A stretch of 64,000 bases of DNA from Leptodactylus fallax. Taxonomy: Eukaryota > Chordata > Amphibia > Anura > Leptodactylidae. The stretch lies in NCBI GenBank assembly GCA_947044405.1, contig CAMRHE010000018.1:186001-250000 (forward strand), in the 5' to 3' direction. This document shows, piece after piece, positions 49,123 to 59,181 of the stretch. The translations under genes were made by a program, and so were the position numbers. Position 1 is the stretch's first letter. Every line of letters starts with the position of its first letter. The notes beneath the pieces are model-generated. The model saw only the letters and a program-made list of their open reading frames with translations, was not told the origin of the DNA and made no database searches.

Positions 49123-52100
49123 ATGGCGTCCTTTAGTGTACTATCTTGGAATGTGAGGGGCCTGGGTAGCCCACGAAAGAGGTCGTTGGTTTTCTCTCAG
49201 ATTAGGAGGGCTGACCCACACCTCATATGCCTTCAGGAAACTCATTTGGTTCCAGATAATTCCAGGCGACTTCAGAAGCCATGGGTTCAGTGGGCGGCTC
49301 ACTCTACACACACTTCCTATTCCAGGGGGGTGTCCATCTTGGTGCATCGTAGACTCAGGTGGGAGCCAGGCCTCATTGTAAGGGACCCCGAGGGACGATA
49401 CGTTTTTGTCCAGGCCTGGGTTGACTCTGTCCTGTATGTTATCCTGGGTGTGTACTTGCCACTGGCGTCTGATCTTGCTGTGCTCCAGCAGGCTGCGCAG
49501 TTTGCGACCCGATTCCCTGGGGCTATTGCATTATGTTCGGGTGACTTTAACAAAGTTATGGATATTGCATTGGATCGGTTCTCCGCGGAGCCAGGTTCCC
49601 CCTCTCTGCCTCGCCCTACTACAATGGCCGGAGTGATCCGTGAATTGGGGTGGTTGGATTTGTGGCGGGTCCGGTTTCCGGAGGCCCGCACTTTTTCCTG
49701 TCACTCTGCCAACAGACATACTCTGTCCAGGATTGACCATGCTTTTGGAAATACTAAAGCATATTCTTTGTTGCAGACCATATCCTATTTACCCAGGGCA
49801 GTGTCTGATCATTCCCCGTTGTTGGTCCAATTAAATAGTAGTACGGCTGCTAAGCCACGACAGGGTTGGCGAATCCACCCATTTTGGTTGAAACTATTTG
49901 TACCACATGATCGAATACCTGATCAACTTCAGACGTTTTTGACCATTAATTCCCCAAACACTTCTCCGCTCCTCTTATGGGAAACTATGAAGGCATATCT
50001 TAGGGGTTGTATTAAGTCCTCCATTTCCTTTGTAAAGAGGGAATCCTCGCTGTTGGAGACCACCTTGGCGACCCAGTGTGCCTCGCTCGAAGCCGCATAC
50101 GTGGCTAATCCAACTGATGAGGCTAGGTCTCAATGGTTGCAGACGGGTAGACAATATCTGCATATACTGCATGACAAGGCACGTAGGTCTCTGTTTTTTA
50201 GCAAACAGAAGTTTTACGAACTCGGCAACCAGTCGAGCAGCTTTCTAGCTCAACTAATACATCAAAACACAGCCTCACCTGCCATACTACGAGTGCATTC
50301 AGAGACGGGGGAGGTACTGTCCAATAGCTTGGCCATTAGTGACAGATTTTATAGGTATTACAGTGAGTTATACCTCTCCAAGCTTAGAGTCACTGACGGA
50401 GAGCTTGCCACCTATTTGGGCTTGATCCCCCTTCCTACATTGTCAGAAGACCAACGTGAATTTTTAGATTCCCCTTTTACGCTAGAGGAGCTATCGGGTG
50501 CCCTGGCAGATATGGCAAGGGGCAAATCGCCGGGTCCGGACGGCATCCCGGTGGAGGTTTATGCCCAGTATGGGGGCCTGCTTCTCCCGGTGTTGCTTGA
50601 CTGTTATAACGCTGCCTTTGTGGGTCCCAGTCTCCCGGAGTCCTTTTATGACGCCACCATTATCCTGTTACTTAAGCCCGACAAGGATCCGCTGGACTGT
50701 GGCTCATATAGGCCTATATCACTGCTTAATATAGATTATAAACTCCTTACTAAAATGTTGGCGAAAAGGCTAAATTCTGTTGTTCTCGACCTTGTCCATC
50801 CGGATCAGACAGGCTTTATGCCTGGAAAATCCACATCGGATAATCTTAGAAGGGCTCAGGTGATAACTCAGATTGGGGCATCATCCTCACATGACTGGGC
50901 GATGGCTTCTTTAGATGCAACAAAGGCGTTCGACTCTGTCGAGTGGCCTTTTCTATTGCAGGTGTTGCGAGGATACGGATTTGGAGAGGGGTTTGTTACC
51001 TGGATTTCCCTTCTACACTGTTCCCCTAGAGCGGCACTGTCCATTAATGGCGCGTTGTCTTCCTACTTTCCTTTGGGTAGGGGTACAAGACAAGGATGTC
51101 CATTGTCACCGCTACTGTTTGCTCTGGCGGTGGAACCCTTGGCAATACTGCTTCGGAATGACCCCATATATAAAGGCATAGTGATAGGCACCCGGGAGGA
51201 GAGAACAGCACTATATGCCGATGACTTACTCCTGTTTATGAGCGACCCCTCCCGGTCTCTGCCCAGAGCCATGGCTATAATTGATGAATTTGGTAATTAT
51301 TCTGGCCTACGGACCAATTGGGCTAAGTCCTCATACATGCATATTGGCCGTGCGTCAAGTGTAGCTGAGGGGAATGTGGTATGTGGATTGACTACAGTCT
51401 CAACCTGCAAATATCTGGGCATCTTTATATCTAGGGACCATAGGTGTTTTTTGGAACAGAACATCTTTCCGCTCATCTCGCACTTTAGGGTTAAGTTTAA
51501 TCTTTGGGCTACACTGCCTTTGTCGGTGGCTGGTAGAATCAACCTAGTTAAAATGATAGTACTACCCAAATGTCTATATGCTATAAGCCATTCTGCTGTG
51601 TCCGTGCCCCTTAGATTTTTTAAACAAATGGACTCCCTCATTATCTCCTTTATATGGGGAAACTCTAGATCTAAGCTTAGGTTGTCATCTCTACAACGAC
51701 CGAAGCAGCTCGGGGGCACATCACTCCCTGATCTGTTTCTTTACTACCTAGCAGGACAGCTCCGTTTTATTAGGAAGTGGCTCTCATCTGATTCCCTACC
51801 GGGGTCCGAGGCACATCTGGCTCACCACCTGGGTCTGCATAATCTGTGGCCGGTGTTGGAACACCCGGCCTTGTTTAGGGGGAAATTGTTGCCCATCCAT
51901 GCCCTGGCGGGACAGGTCTGGCGTCAGGCGAAAAAGGTGTCCACTTATTCTGATATACCTGCGGAGACCCCGCTTTGGCACAACCCTGGTCTGCCGACGT
52001 TATTTGCCCTGCCTGGCGCCCGGGCCTGGTCGCAGTATGGCGTGTCCTCTCTTAGTGACCTGTACATACAAGGGGTTTTTAAAACGTTTGACTCGCTAAG

Positions 52101-52920
52101 CTCCTCCTATGGCATCCCTAGAACGCAGTTCTTTAGATATCTACAGATTAGACATGCACTTTCTTCTCAGTTCCCGGATCGATTGGACAATATATCTGAG
52201 TATCCGCTTATCGGCATACTTCGCTCACAGGGCCCTGGGGGTTTGATATCTACTTTATATGCACATCTGATACAGGCCAAGGTGTCCACTTTGGACGCCC
52301 CGGCCTTGACGCGATGGAGCATAAATATCCCAACTCTCACAGATGAGATGTTTCAAGATATCCTTGAATCTCCTCAACATGTGTCACCTTCAGCTAACAA
52401 CAAACTGATTCAAACGTATATTCTACACCAATGTTACTTGACACCTTCCCGTCTATACAAAATGGGACGTCTGCCCAACCCCGGATGCCTTAGGTGTCTT
52501 TGTCCACAGGCAGACTTTTGGCATATGATTTGGGAATGTCCGATCATACAATGTTTTTGGAAAGGGGTCGTGGATCTCCTGGCGGAAGTTCTGGCTAAAC
52601 CTATACCATTAACCCCAGAGATATGCCTTTTCGGCGTATTAGATGAAGAAATATGGCAACACCATGTTAGAATCCTTTTGAGGGAGTCTTTATTTTATGC
52701 TAGGAAAGCTATCGCACTGCGATGGATGGCTCCGAAACCCCCATCAGTATCTCAGTGGAAGAAACTTGTTAATACTGTTCTTCCTTATAACCAGATTGTG
52801 TATAAAGGGAGAGGGTGCCCTCAGAAATTCCATAAGGTGTGGGGAACATGGTGCAATTCTCCGGTAACCCAATATACGGCTCCCTCATTGCGCTCTGCCA
52901 TTAATTTACTCATGCCGTGA
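49123..52920 (+). CDS. L1 ORF2 protein (endonuclease and reverse transcriptase)
   Basis: This 1265-residue protein is uninterrupted. The APE-type endonuclease spans residues 1-240 with N10 (SWNVRG), E39 (LQETHL), Y110, D141/N143 (SGDFNKVMD), D205 (SRIDH) and D229/H230 (SDHSP). The reverse transcriptase follows, with SPGPDGIPVEVY, SYRPISLLNIDYK, catalytic D598 (LDATKAFDSVEW), QGCPLSPLLFAL and YADD at 698-701. A carboxyl Cys-His cluster CX2CX8HX4C starts at C1122. It nicks target DNA and copies L1 RNA in place. All expected catalytic residues are present and the length matches L1 ORF2p. The ATG follows a 505-bp spacer, so translation probably depends on reinitiation or internal entry. Confidence 0.97.
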   Translation: MASFSVLSWNVRGLGSPRKRSLVFSQIRRADPHLICLQETHLVPDNSRRLQKPWVQWAAHSTHTSYSRGVSILVHRRLRWEPGLIVRDPEGRYVFVQAWVDSVLYVILGVYLPLASDLAVLQQAAQFATRFPGAIALCSGDFNKVMDIALDRFSAEPGSPSLPRPTTMAGVIRELGWLDLWRVRFPEARTFSCHSANRHTLSRIDHAFGNTKAYSLLQTISYLPRAVSDHSPLLVQLNSSTAAKPRQGWRIHPFWLKLFVPHDRIPDQLQTFLTINSPNTSPLLLWETMKAYLRGCIKSSISFVKRESSLLETTLATQCASLEAAYVANPTDEARSQWLQTGRQYLHILHDKARRSLFFSKQKFYELGNQSSSFLAQLIHQNTASPAILRVHSETGEVLSNSLAISDRFYRYYSELYLSKLRVTDGELATYLGLIPLPTLSEDQREFLDSPFTLEELSGALADMARGKSPGPDGIPVEVYAQYGGLLLPVLLDCYNAAFVGPSLPESFYDATIILLLKPDKDPLDCGSYRPISLLNIDYKLLTKMLAKRLNSVVLDLVHPDQTGFMPGKSTSDNLRRAQVITQIGASSSHDWAMASLDATKAFDSVEWPFLLQVLRGYGFGEGFVTWISLLHCSPRAALSINGALSSYFPLGRGTRQGCPLSPLLFALAVEPLAILLRNDPIYKGIVIGTREERTALYADDLLLFMSDPSRSLPRAMAIIDEFGNYSGLRTNWAKSSYMHIGRASSVAEGNVVCGLTTVSTCKYLGIFISRDHRCFLEQNIFPLISHFRVKFNLWATLPLSVAGRINLVKMIVLPKCLYAISHSAVSVPLRFFKQMDSLIISFIWGNSRSKLRLSSLQRPKQLGGTSLPDLFLYYLAGQLRFIRKWLSSDSLPGSEAHLAHHLGLHNLWPVLEHPALFRGKLLPIHALAGQVWRQAKKVSTYSDIPAETPLWHNPGLPTLFALPGARAWSQYGVSSLSDLYIQGVFKTFDSLSSSYGIPRTQFFRYLQIRHALSSQFPDRLDNISEYPLIGILRSQGPGGLISTLYAHLIQAKVSTLDAPALTRWSINIPTLTDEMFQDILESPQHVSPSANNKLIQTYILHQCYLTPSRLYKMGRLPNPGCLRCLCPQADFWHMIWECPIIQCFWKGVVDLLAEVLAKPIPLTPEICLFGVLDEEIWQHHVRILLRESLFYARKAIALRWMAPKPPSVSQWKKLVNTVLPYNQIVYKGRGCPQKFHKVWGTWCNSPVTQYTAPSLRSAINLLMP

Positions 52921-53244
52921 GGGGCGCGAGACACCAGGAGTATCCACGACCTCTCATTTTGGAGTGTATCCTTGTTGTTACCCTTGACTTATTGACTGCA
53001 TGTTTTGTACATGATAACTGATGTATACAGTATTACGCATGTCCTGATTATATTCTTTCTGTACCGAGTCTACGTTATATGGTCCGGATGGGACGAGGAC
53101 CTGGCGAGGTGGGATGTGGTGCGTTGAGTGAATTTACATTGAAATTCTCGTTTTTTGGTGCGCAACATGTTATGTATTTGTTTTGATTTCTTTTCCTTTG
53201 TCTGATACGCAATTTTCAATAAAACGAGTTTAAAAAAAAAAAAA
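52921..53244 (+). terminator. L1 3' UTR with polyadenylation signal
   Basis: The short 3' UTR ends TTTTCAATAAAACGAGTTT followed by 13 A. The AATAAA lies about 10 bases before the tail, as expected for an element that is itself mobilised with its poly(A). Confidence 0.85.
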
Positions 53245-53681
53245 GGGGGGGGGGGGGGGGAAACCCCCCCACAACAAAAAAAAGGAAAAAAAAAAAAAAA
53301 AAAAAGGGGGGAAAAGGAAAGGCGGGGGGGGGGGGGGAAGCAGCCAAAGAAACAAAACAAAAAAACCCCCCCAAAAAACCCCCCGCCCCCCGGGGGGGGG
53401 AAAAAATAAAGGGGTGGGGGGGGCCCCCCCCCCCCCCCGGCCCAAAAATAAATAACCCCGGGGGGGTTAGTTGGGGGGGGGGCGCCCCGGCGGGGCCGCC
53501 CACCAAAAAAAAACAAGGGAGATTTTTTTGAGAAGGGGGGGGGAAAAAAAAACCTCCCCCCGGGGGGAGGAAGAAAAAAAAAAGAAGGGGGGGGGGGGGG
53601 GGGGTTTGTTTTATAGAAGAAGGAGGAAAAAAAAAAAAAAAATATTTTTTTTTTTGTTGTGTTCTCTTGCTTCTTTTTTTT
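53245..53681. other. Homopolymer tract; probable consensus artefact
   Basis: Runs of G, A and C (each often over 8 bases) make up nearly the whole stretch, for example GGGGGGAAACCCCCCC. Readable transposon text returns at about 53682 (GTTTAATGCATATTGCACA). It directly follows the L1 poly(A). Reading frames in it are Pro/Phe-rich artefacts. Confidence 0.75.
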
Positions 53682-53903
53682 GTTTAATGCATATTGCACA
53701 TTTTCTGTTAGTACAATAAACCTCATTTCAATCCTGAAATATTACTGTGTCCATCAGTTATTAGATATATCAAATTGAAATGGCTGTTGCAAACACCCAA
53801 ATATTTAGAACTAAAAATGATTAAGATTAATAGGGGTGCCCAAACTTTTTCATATGACTGTATGTGAATTCCACCTCTAGGACCTGCACCTATTTCCAGG
53901 ATT

Positions 53904-54041
53904 AAGGCTAAGGCCCCACGTTGCAGAAAAGCTGCTTTTTGGTTTCCCGTTCCTTCTGTAGCCACTACTAAGTTTGACTAGAAAAACGCTGCAAAATCTG
54001 CAACAAAAAAGCAGTGTTTCTGCAACATGGGGCCTTAGCCT
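53904..54041. mobile_element. Short MITE, GGCTAAGGCCCCACGT ends
   Basis: Clean inverted ends: AAGGCTAAGGCCCCACGTTG and CAACATGGGGCCTTAGCC. At 138 bp it is the shortest and cleanest copy of the family. The inner words AAAAACGCTGCAAAATCTGC and GCAGTGTTTCTGCAAC are typical of the family. Confidence 0.75.
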
Positions 54042-56948
54042 CAGATTCCCAGCCCTTGACCTGCCTAGTGAAGCTGCTGCTGTTTGCTGCATTCAGGCAG
54101 AGCCCTCTTCATCCATATCTATAAGAATTAAATAAGCAAGACTTCTCAGCTGTTTCTTTGACTCTCACCAAGATGAATATAAAGAGTTGCAGTCAACTGT
54201 CTACTGGATGAGTAGACAGATAGAGTCAGGACAAGCCAAAGTCAGTAACAGGTATCAGGCAGATCAGGATGAGCAGAGCCAAAGGTCAATACAAGAGTAA
54301 ACTGTAAATACACAGAACAAACCATTCTTTGCAGAAACTAGGTTATGAGCCTATACTGCTCAGACACCATACTGAGGGCAGAGCAGATATAAATACGCAG
54401 GGACTGCCTGGAATTGGCAGGGAAAGGCCCATAGGTGTGCATGTTAGGCCTTCAATTTCCATGGAGGAAGGGTACATCTGCCCTATAGGAAGGCCCAGCT
54501 GCCTTAACAGAAGGAAATGCATAGCAGAATGAAGATGTAGGAACTGCACAGTATGTAGCATAGGTAACTTGGTCTCTGTATCTGCTGAAAGGGATAGTAT
54601 GACGGTAAGCTCAGAGTGCTAGCGTTACACACTGAGCACTCACCTTCATCAGGAAGGTGTTAGGAGCAACTCCCCAGCTATAGCTAAACTGTTGTAAAAT
54701 GAAATTAAGGGTAAGTTTTCAGCAAAGTAACATCAAATATTAGCGGAAAGGACAAATAGATTTGTTCTGTGATACAGTAGTGAAGCGCTGAATCACAACT
54801 AAGTAAAGAGACACCTTCATTTATCACCTCAACCTCAACATCTAGCGGCCTGGGAGAGAAATCTACTTTGTGCTCATTAAAGATAAAAAGTAAATACGCC
54901 CAAATGTGTCTGTGTATAGAGAATATGACAAAACTAAACTGTAATATTCAGCAGTAATACATTATCTGCTCCAAAGCACAAGAAGCAATTAAGATCAAGT
55001 GATTCATTGTTACCTTCAGGGAAAATCAACTTTTTAAAAAGCTTGAAATGTGGAGCGCAGCAAAATTCCGCTCAATGCCGAAAATAAACCTTGATTTTTT
55101 ACAGAATTTTTGTACAAAACAAAAAGTGAGACATTTAGAGCAGTGGAAACATGGATTTTATCAGCTGTAAGGGAAGCAGGGGGTAAAGCAGCGCATGGCT
55201 GACTTAAGATTCCTCATCTTTAGCTCCATAAGCGATAACAAAGTTTTAATGAGAAACATATTGAGGTTTGTGGCACTTGTTCAAGTTATTAAAACAAAAG
55301 GACTTTTCTGTGTTACAGACTTGCCAGTGAGAACAGTCAGCCTGGCCCACAATAATTCTATCTGTAGCTTTGTAAATCATTGTGAGATTTCTGTAGCCCC
55401 CTGATCAGGGACCTGTATAACTGGAGACCCCCAAACAAACTAATACAATTTCTTATAGATTGCCACACAATTTTTAGAGGATTGTAATTCAACAGCGATG
55501 ACCAGAGATTGTTAGATGACCAGCTTAAACGAACAAACATGATTTTGCAATAATCTGTCACAAGAGCCACCCAGTGGTTGATTTTTGAATGGCAGGTGGT
55601 TTACCATTTTACTAGTATGTTACGATATTGTGGGGGGGGGGGTGGAATTCTTTAATCCCTCCATGCCAGTGTAGAGGGATGATATTATGGCACACATTTG
55701 GTGCAAGGCCTTATCTCTTGGCCCAATAGATTTGGGCCCTTTGATAAGCCTGCCGTATTATACTACCTAACTACCACTGCTTACTAACATTACTAAAAGG
55801 ATACAACAATATTTCTGGAGTATCTTTCAGTTTTAACTCTGTTGACACCCTCATTTACTTTATAGTCACATCCCTCTATAAAGCAATGCATAACATGGCG
55901 TATAATAACTGATTAGATTTGGTTGTTTGTCTGAACAGATGAGAATTCCAAACTTGCACCCTCAGTAAAGTGATAGAAGCAAATAGCATAAAATGGGCCT
56001 GCTCTGTTCTAGATTTCAAGGAGTAGATAGAACATAACAATGCATTTAGCAAATGTAACAATTGTCATGTACTGTAGATACCATAGATCTCTTTATATTA
56101 TACAGTATTAGGTCATATATTAGATGCCTCAACAAAATGCAATGTAATGGCCACTCTGGACTGCTATGTAGGGAGTATATTGGCAATGTACATAGTATTC
56201 CGAATGGTACAATTCAGATCATTCAGCTCACTCCACATAACTTCTACAAACAGACTTTGGTCCGGGGGGAAGGGGTATTGTCTTATTTTAGTCAATGTAG
56301 AGAGGTGCAAAAATTGCATGTCTTTATCCCAGCATCACTTCAGGAGTTTGTAGGTATATAACTAAGTTGGTTACAATGAGTGTAGAGTGTTTTATTCATA
56401 CATAACATTCCTGTATATGCGATGATGGAATATTTCATCATAATGTATTGATACTATTCTTTTCTGGGCTACTGGCTATTAGATATAACCAATTACTACT
56501 TATTATTGGAATTCCCGTAGGAATTTTTTTTTTAATATCTCTAGTTGTTGAGTTTGACTCTACTAGACCTTGCTATATAGAATATAACATTCATTTTATA
56601 TGCATTCAATTTTTCTGCCAGAAAGATTGAGGATTTAGTGAACAGCGGTATCACCCATAGCATAATAATTCTGATCATCTTTTCTTAGAACTCTGTGTTG
56701 TGCTGTTCCTCTGCTACTGATAATAGAAATTTAAGAATAAATTAACAAATGGGTGTTATAATTTGGTGTACCTCAATTGTTTGCCGTGTGAGACAATGTA
56801 TGGACAAACCCCTCTGACAAGGAGAGTGATAACACAGATGTCAATTAATTCACAAACATTCAGATAGGGGTAACAGAGGACATTACAGAATTATGAAAAA
56901 TGCTGCTTTAGAATTTCATGGAGAATACAAGCACCTACTAAAATAGAC
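54042..56948. other. Intron, no feature recognised
   Basis: Unique-looking AT-rich sequence with a G run at 55632-55641. No exon of INPP4B is evident here. Confidence 0.5.
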
Positions 56949-57128
56949 ATAGTAAATCGCAGCATGTCAATTATACCATATAGGTATAATAGGGACAGAA
57001 AGTCCGCAGACAAAAACTCTGCAAACCGTCTGTGAAAAGCACTGTGGAAAAAAACCGTAAGGAATTTCCGCCGCAATCTTTTTTACAGCCCTTTTTGGCT
57101 GCGGCTCGCTACGTGGGTCCTTAGCCTC
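56949..57128. mobile_element. MITE right half, GGGTCCTTAGCC end
   Basis: It runs from CGCAGCATGTCAATTATACC to TACGTGGGTCCTTAGCC. It matches the right halves of the copies at 9896-10121 and 15507-15819. The left half is not recognisable. Confidence 0.55.
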
Positions 57129-57479
57129 AAAGAGGTTATTTGGGGAATAATAAAGCTTACCAGAGCATTCTTTCTCTGCACAGGCTAAGCTTTGTTACTA
57201 ATATTATAAGCTGGTCCACCGGGGTCCTAAAATTTAACTTGCAGAGGGCAGCTGGGGCTCAGGCGCAACTCACATGACCAACTTCACTCTACTCAATGGA
57301 CCTGCGGCTGGAGTAGAAAAGAGTCGGGAACGTCAGAGAGCCAAAGCCGCTGCAGGGAAGGCAGCACTCACAGAGTTCGGGCTTCAGGGCTCTGGAGGAC
57401 ATGCTTATATAATAGTAATAAAGCTTATTGAGTGTAGGGGATGCACCAGCAAACTTTATTAGTCCCTTGATAACAATTT

Positions 57480-57677
57480 TCAGTGGTCACAACTCTTAAA
57501 AGGAGGTTCATAACTGTCAGGAACATCCGAACCATAAATTTTTTGAATCTTGCTATTCCTATTGTTTGACCAATAAGCAGTCCAAAAACTTTCCTGACTA
57601 ATATGCAGATGGTCCTGGTGGTAATCCAAGTACCATTTGTCATCCATGCCATATTTACATAAAACGTTGAGTTGCTT
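57480..57677 (-). other. Unassigned protein-like open segment, possible cryptic exon
   Basis: Minus-strand text following an acceptor-like TTTTTTTGCAG encodes 65 residues starting KQLNVLCKYGMDDKWYLDYH, containing SFWTAYWSNNRNSK, and ending PPFKSCDH before a TGA. The composition (W, Y, H and D rich, no low-complexity runs) looks like real protein, but I cannot assign a family. It lies within the large INPP4B intron. Its frame is phase 0, whereas the upstream INPP4B donor leaves two bases. Splicing from that exon would instead read the overlapping second open frame, which is hydrophobic and runs to about 57425. It could be an alternative terminal exon, a retroposed gene fragment or a chance open frame. 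Confidence 0.3.
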
Positions 57678-58099
57678 CTGCAAAAAAATAAAAAAAAAAA
57701 CACAATTTGTATCTGGTATTCTCCTGGTGCTCAGAGGTTTACTTCCTGTTAAAGATGTTACATAGCAAATAAATCCACTACGTGACATAAATATATTTAA
57801 AGGCAAGGCTGAAAGATATGCATGAAAATGTGTAAGATTTATAGCAAATATGTTTATCATACTGTCTGTCACTCCTTAGCAGTTTCTTACATAGAGTTAT
57901 AACAGCACCTTCTTTGCATAAGTACATTGAGAGGATTAGATGATTCCCAAGGGCAGGACAAGTAATACAACAGTAACACATCTCTTTCCTTAGCTCTCTA
58001 ACCTGTATCAGTTTCCATTAGGCCACTTTACTAGACATTTGAAAAATACTAAATGTGTATATATCTACATTTGAGCAGTATTTTACGGTTAACATACAT

Positions 58100-58316
58100 C
58101 TGACTGGGTTCACATGGTGCTTTTTTTAATCGCATTGATTGGCCAACATTTTATTATGCATGTCAGCTGAGTAGCAAGTTTACTATGCCAGCAAACCAGA
58201 GGTTTTCAATTTAATTGCTATTGGGTAAAATGTATAGTAATGTGTTCTAGGTCTTAGTAAAGTTTAGTACATGGTTCTTTAATTTAAAAAAAAGCAATAT
58301 GTGAACCCAGTCTTAG
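58100..58316. mobile_element. Small inverted-repeat MITE
   Basis: CTGACTGGGTTCACATGGTG at the left mirrors ATATGTGAACCCAGTCTTA at the right. Inner words TTTTTTTAATCGC and TTTAATTTAAAAAAAAGC continue the pairing. It is non-coding. Confidence 0.65.
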
Positions 58317-58944
58317 TCCAGCTGTGGACAGCGGTTTCCCTTGTGCAGTTTTACAGGTGAACAAACTGTTTTGCCCCAATTTGACAATCAGCTTAAACGC
58401 TGCAGCAGCCACGCCCTGCCATGGTTTTCAGCCTCATCACACTTGTGTTAGTGCTGCGCTTGGGATCTCATCCTTATAGTTCAGTAATCCAGTGTGAGAC
58501 AATGCTCCAAACCACACTACATTATCAGAGCTCTTCTGCTTTGTCAGGGATTTGAGTGACAAGAATCTTGTTAACATAGCTGCTTTCTTCTTCTCAGGAA
58601 GTGACATCACGTCCATTGGTCACGTGACAATGCCACATTTCCGTTCCATTGAAATGAATGAGACGTAGCTTCCATCCCCCACTGTCTTCAATGGGGGTTT
58701 CATTCCAAAGTCACAGAGCAATAGAACTTGCTCTATAATAACAGGAATAGAGCATCGGAAGAGCCTCAGCCTGCATACTCGGTAATGTGCATGAGGCCTA
58801 AGTTCCTAAAGTGAAAGCATTTTGAACTTATCTCTGTTTTTTAACATTTAGCATTCCTTCTCATGCATTCAGGATCCCTCATTTCCAATTTACAACCTCT
58901 TCTATGTCCAGAGTTTTGGCTCAAGGCCTTTTCCTAGTACTGGT

Positions 58945-59181
58945 GACGCTAGGTTCACACATGCGTTTGGGTTTCCGTTGTTCGGGTCCTCTAGAGGACG
59001 TGAAAAATGGAAACCCAATCCGCTTAAAAAGTGGTTATCCTCAGAAATTATAGTCTATGGTGTCCACCGGGTTTCCGCTCGAAAAATGCAGAGAGAAAAG
59101 TGCTGCTTGCAGGACTTTAATGCTTCAAGCAGAATGGGGAACAGAATCCCCGAACGGAAACCAGGTGTGAACCTAGCCTTA
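58945..59181. mobile_element. MITE of the CTAGGTTCACA family
   Basis: It starts GACGCTAGGTTCACACATGC and ends CAGGTGTGAACCTAGCCTTA. The inner words TTCCGTTGTTCGGGTCC and CCCCGAACGGAAACC are inverted, so it is a foldback element. Confidence 0.7.

Larger units (their letters stand above)
46556..53244 (+). mobile_element. Full-length L1-clade retrotransposon with both ORFs open
   Basis: The element begins at a G run followed by CGTGGCTAGCGCGCGACATG and ends with AATAAA (53218-53223) and a poly(A) tail (53232-53244). The length is about 6.7 kb. Order: 5' UTR with tandem monomers, ORF1 (47745-48617), a 505-bp spacer, ORF2 (49123-52920) and a 3' UTR of about 310 bp. It lies antisense to INPP4B. 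No stop or frameshift interrupts either ORF, so the copy may be competent. A target duplication cannot be read because the flanks are corrupted. Confidence 0.92.
45525..53860 (+). mobile_element. Tc1-like element (fourth family) carrying an L1 insertion
   Basis: The element is flanked by TA at 45523-45524 and 53861-53862. Its 179-bp inverted repeats (45525-45703 and 53682-53860) read CAGTCATATGAAAAAGTTTG inward and differ at a single position that I could find. The transposon sequence remaining outside the L1 totals about 1.66 kb, the usual length of an intact Tc1 element, so the L1 appears to have landed in a full-length copy. The coding part can no longer be read because both flanks of the L1 are degraded to homopolymer text (45915-46555 and 53245-53680). 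Confidence 0.85.

Noticed and set aside
48240..52000. Open frames antisense to L1 ORF1 and ORF2
   Set aside because: They are shadows of real coding sequence in other frames.
53070..53726. A 218-codon minus-strand open frame
   Set aside because: It is Pro/Phe-rich translation of G and A runs, again in the corrupted flank, plus L1 3' UTR read backwards.
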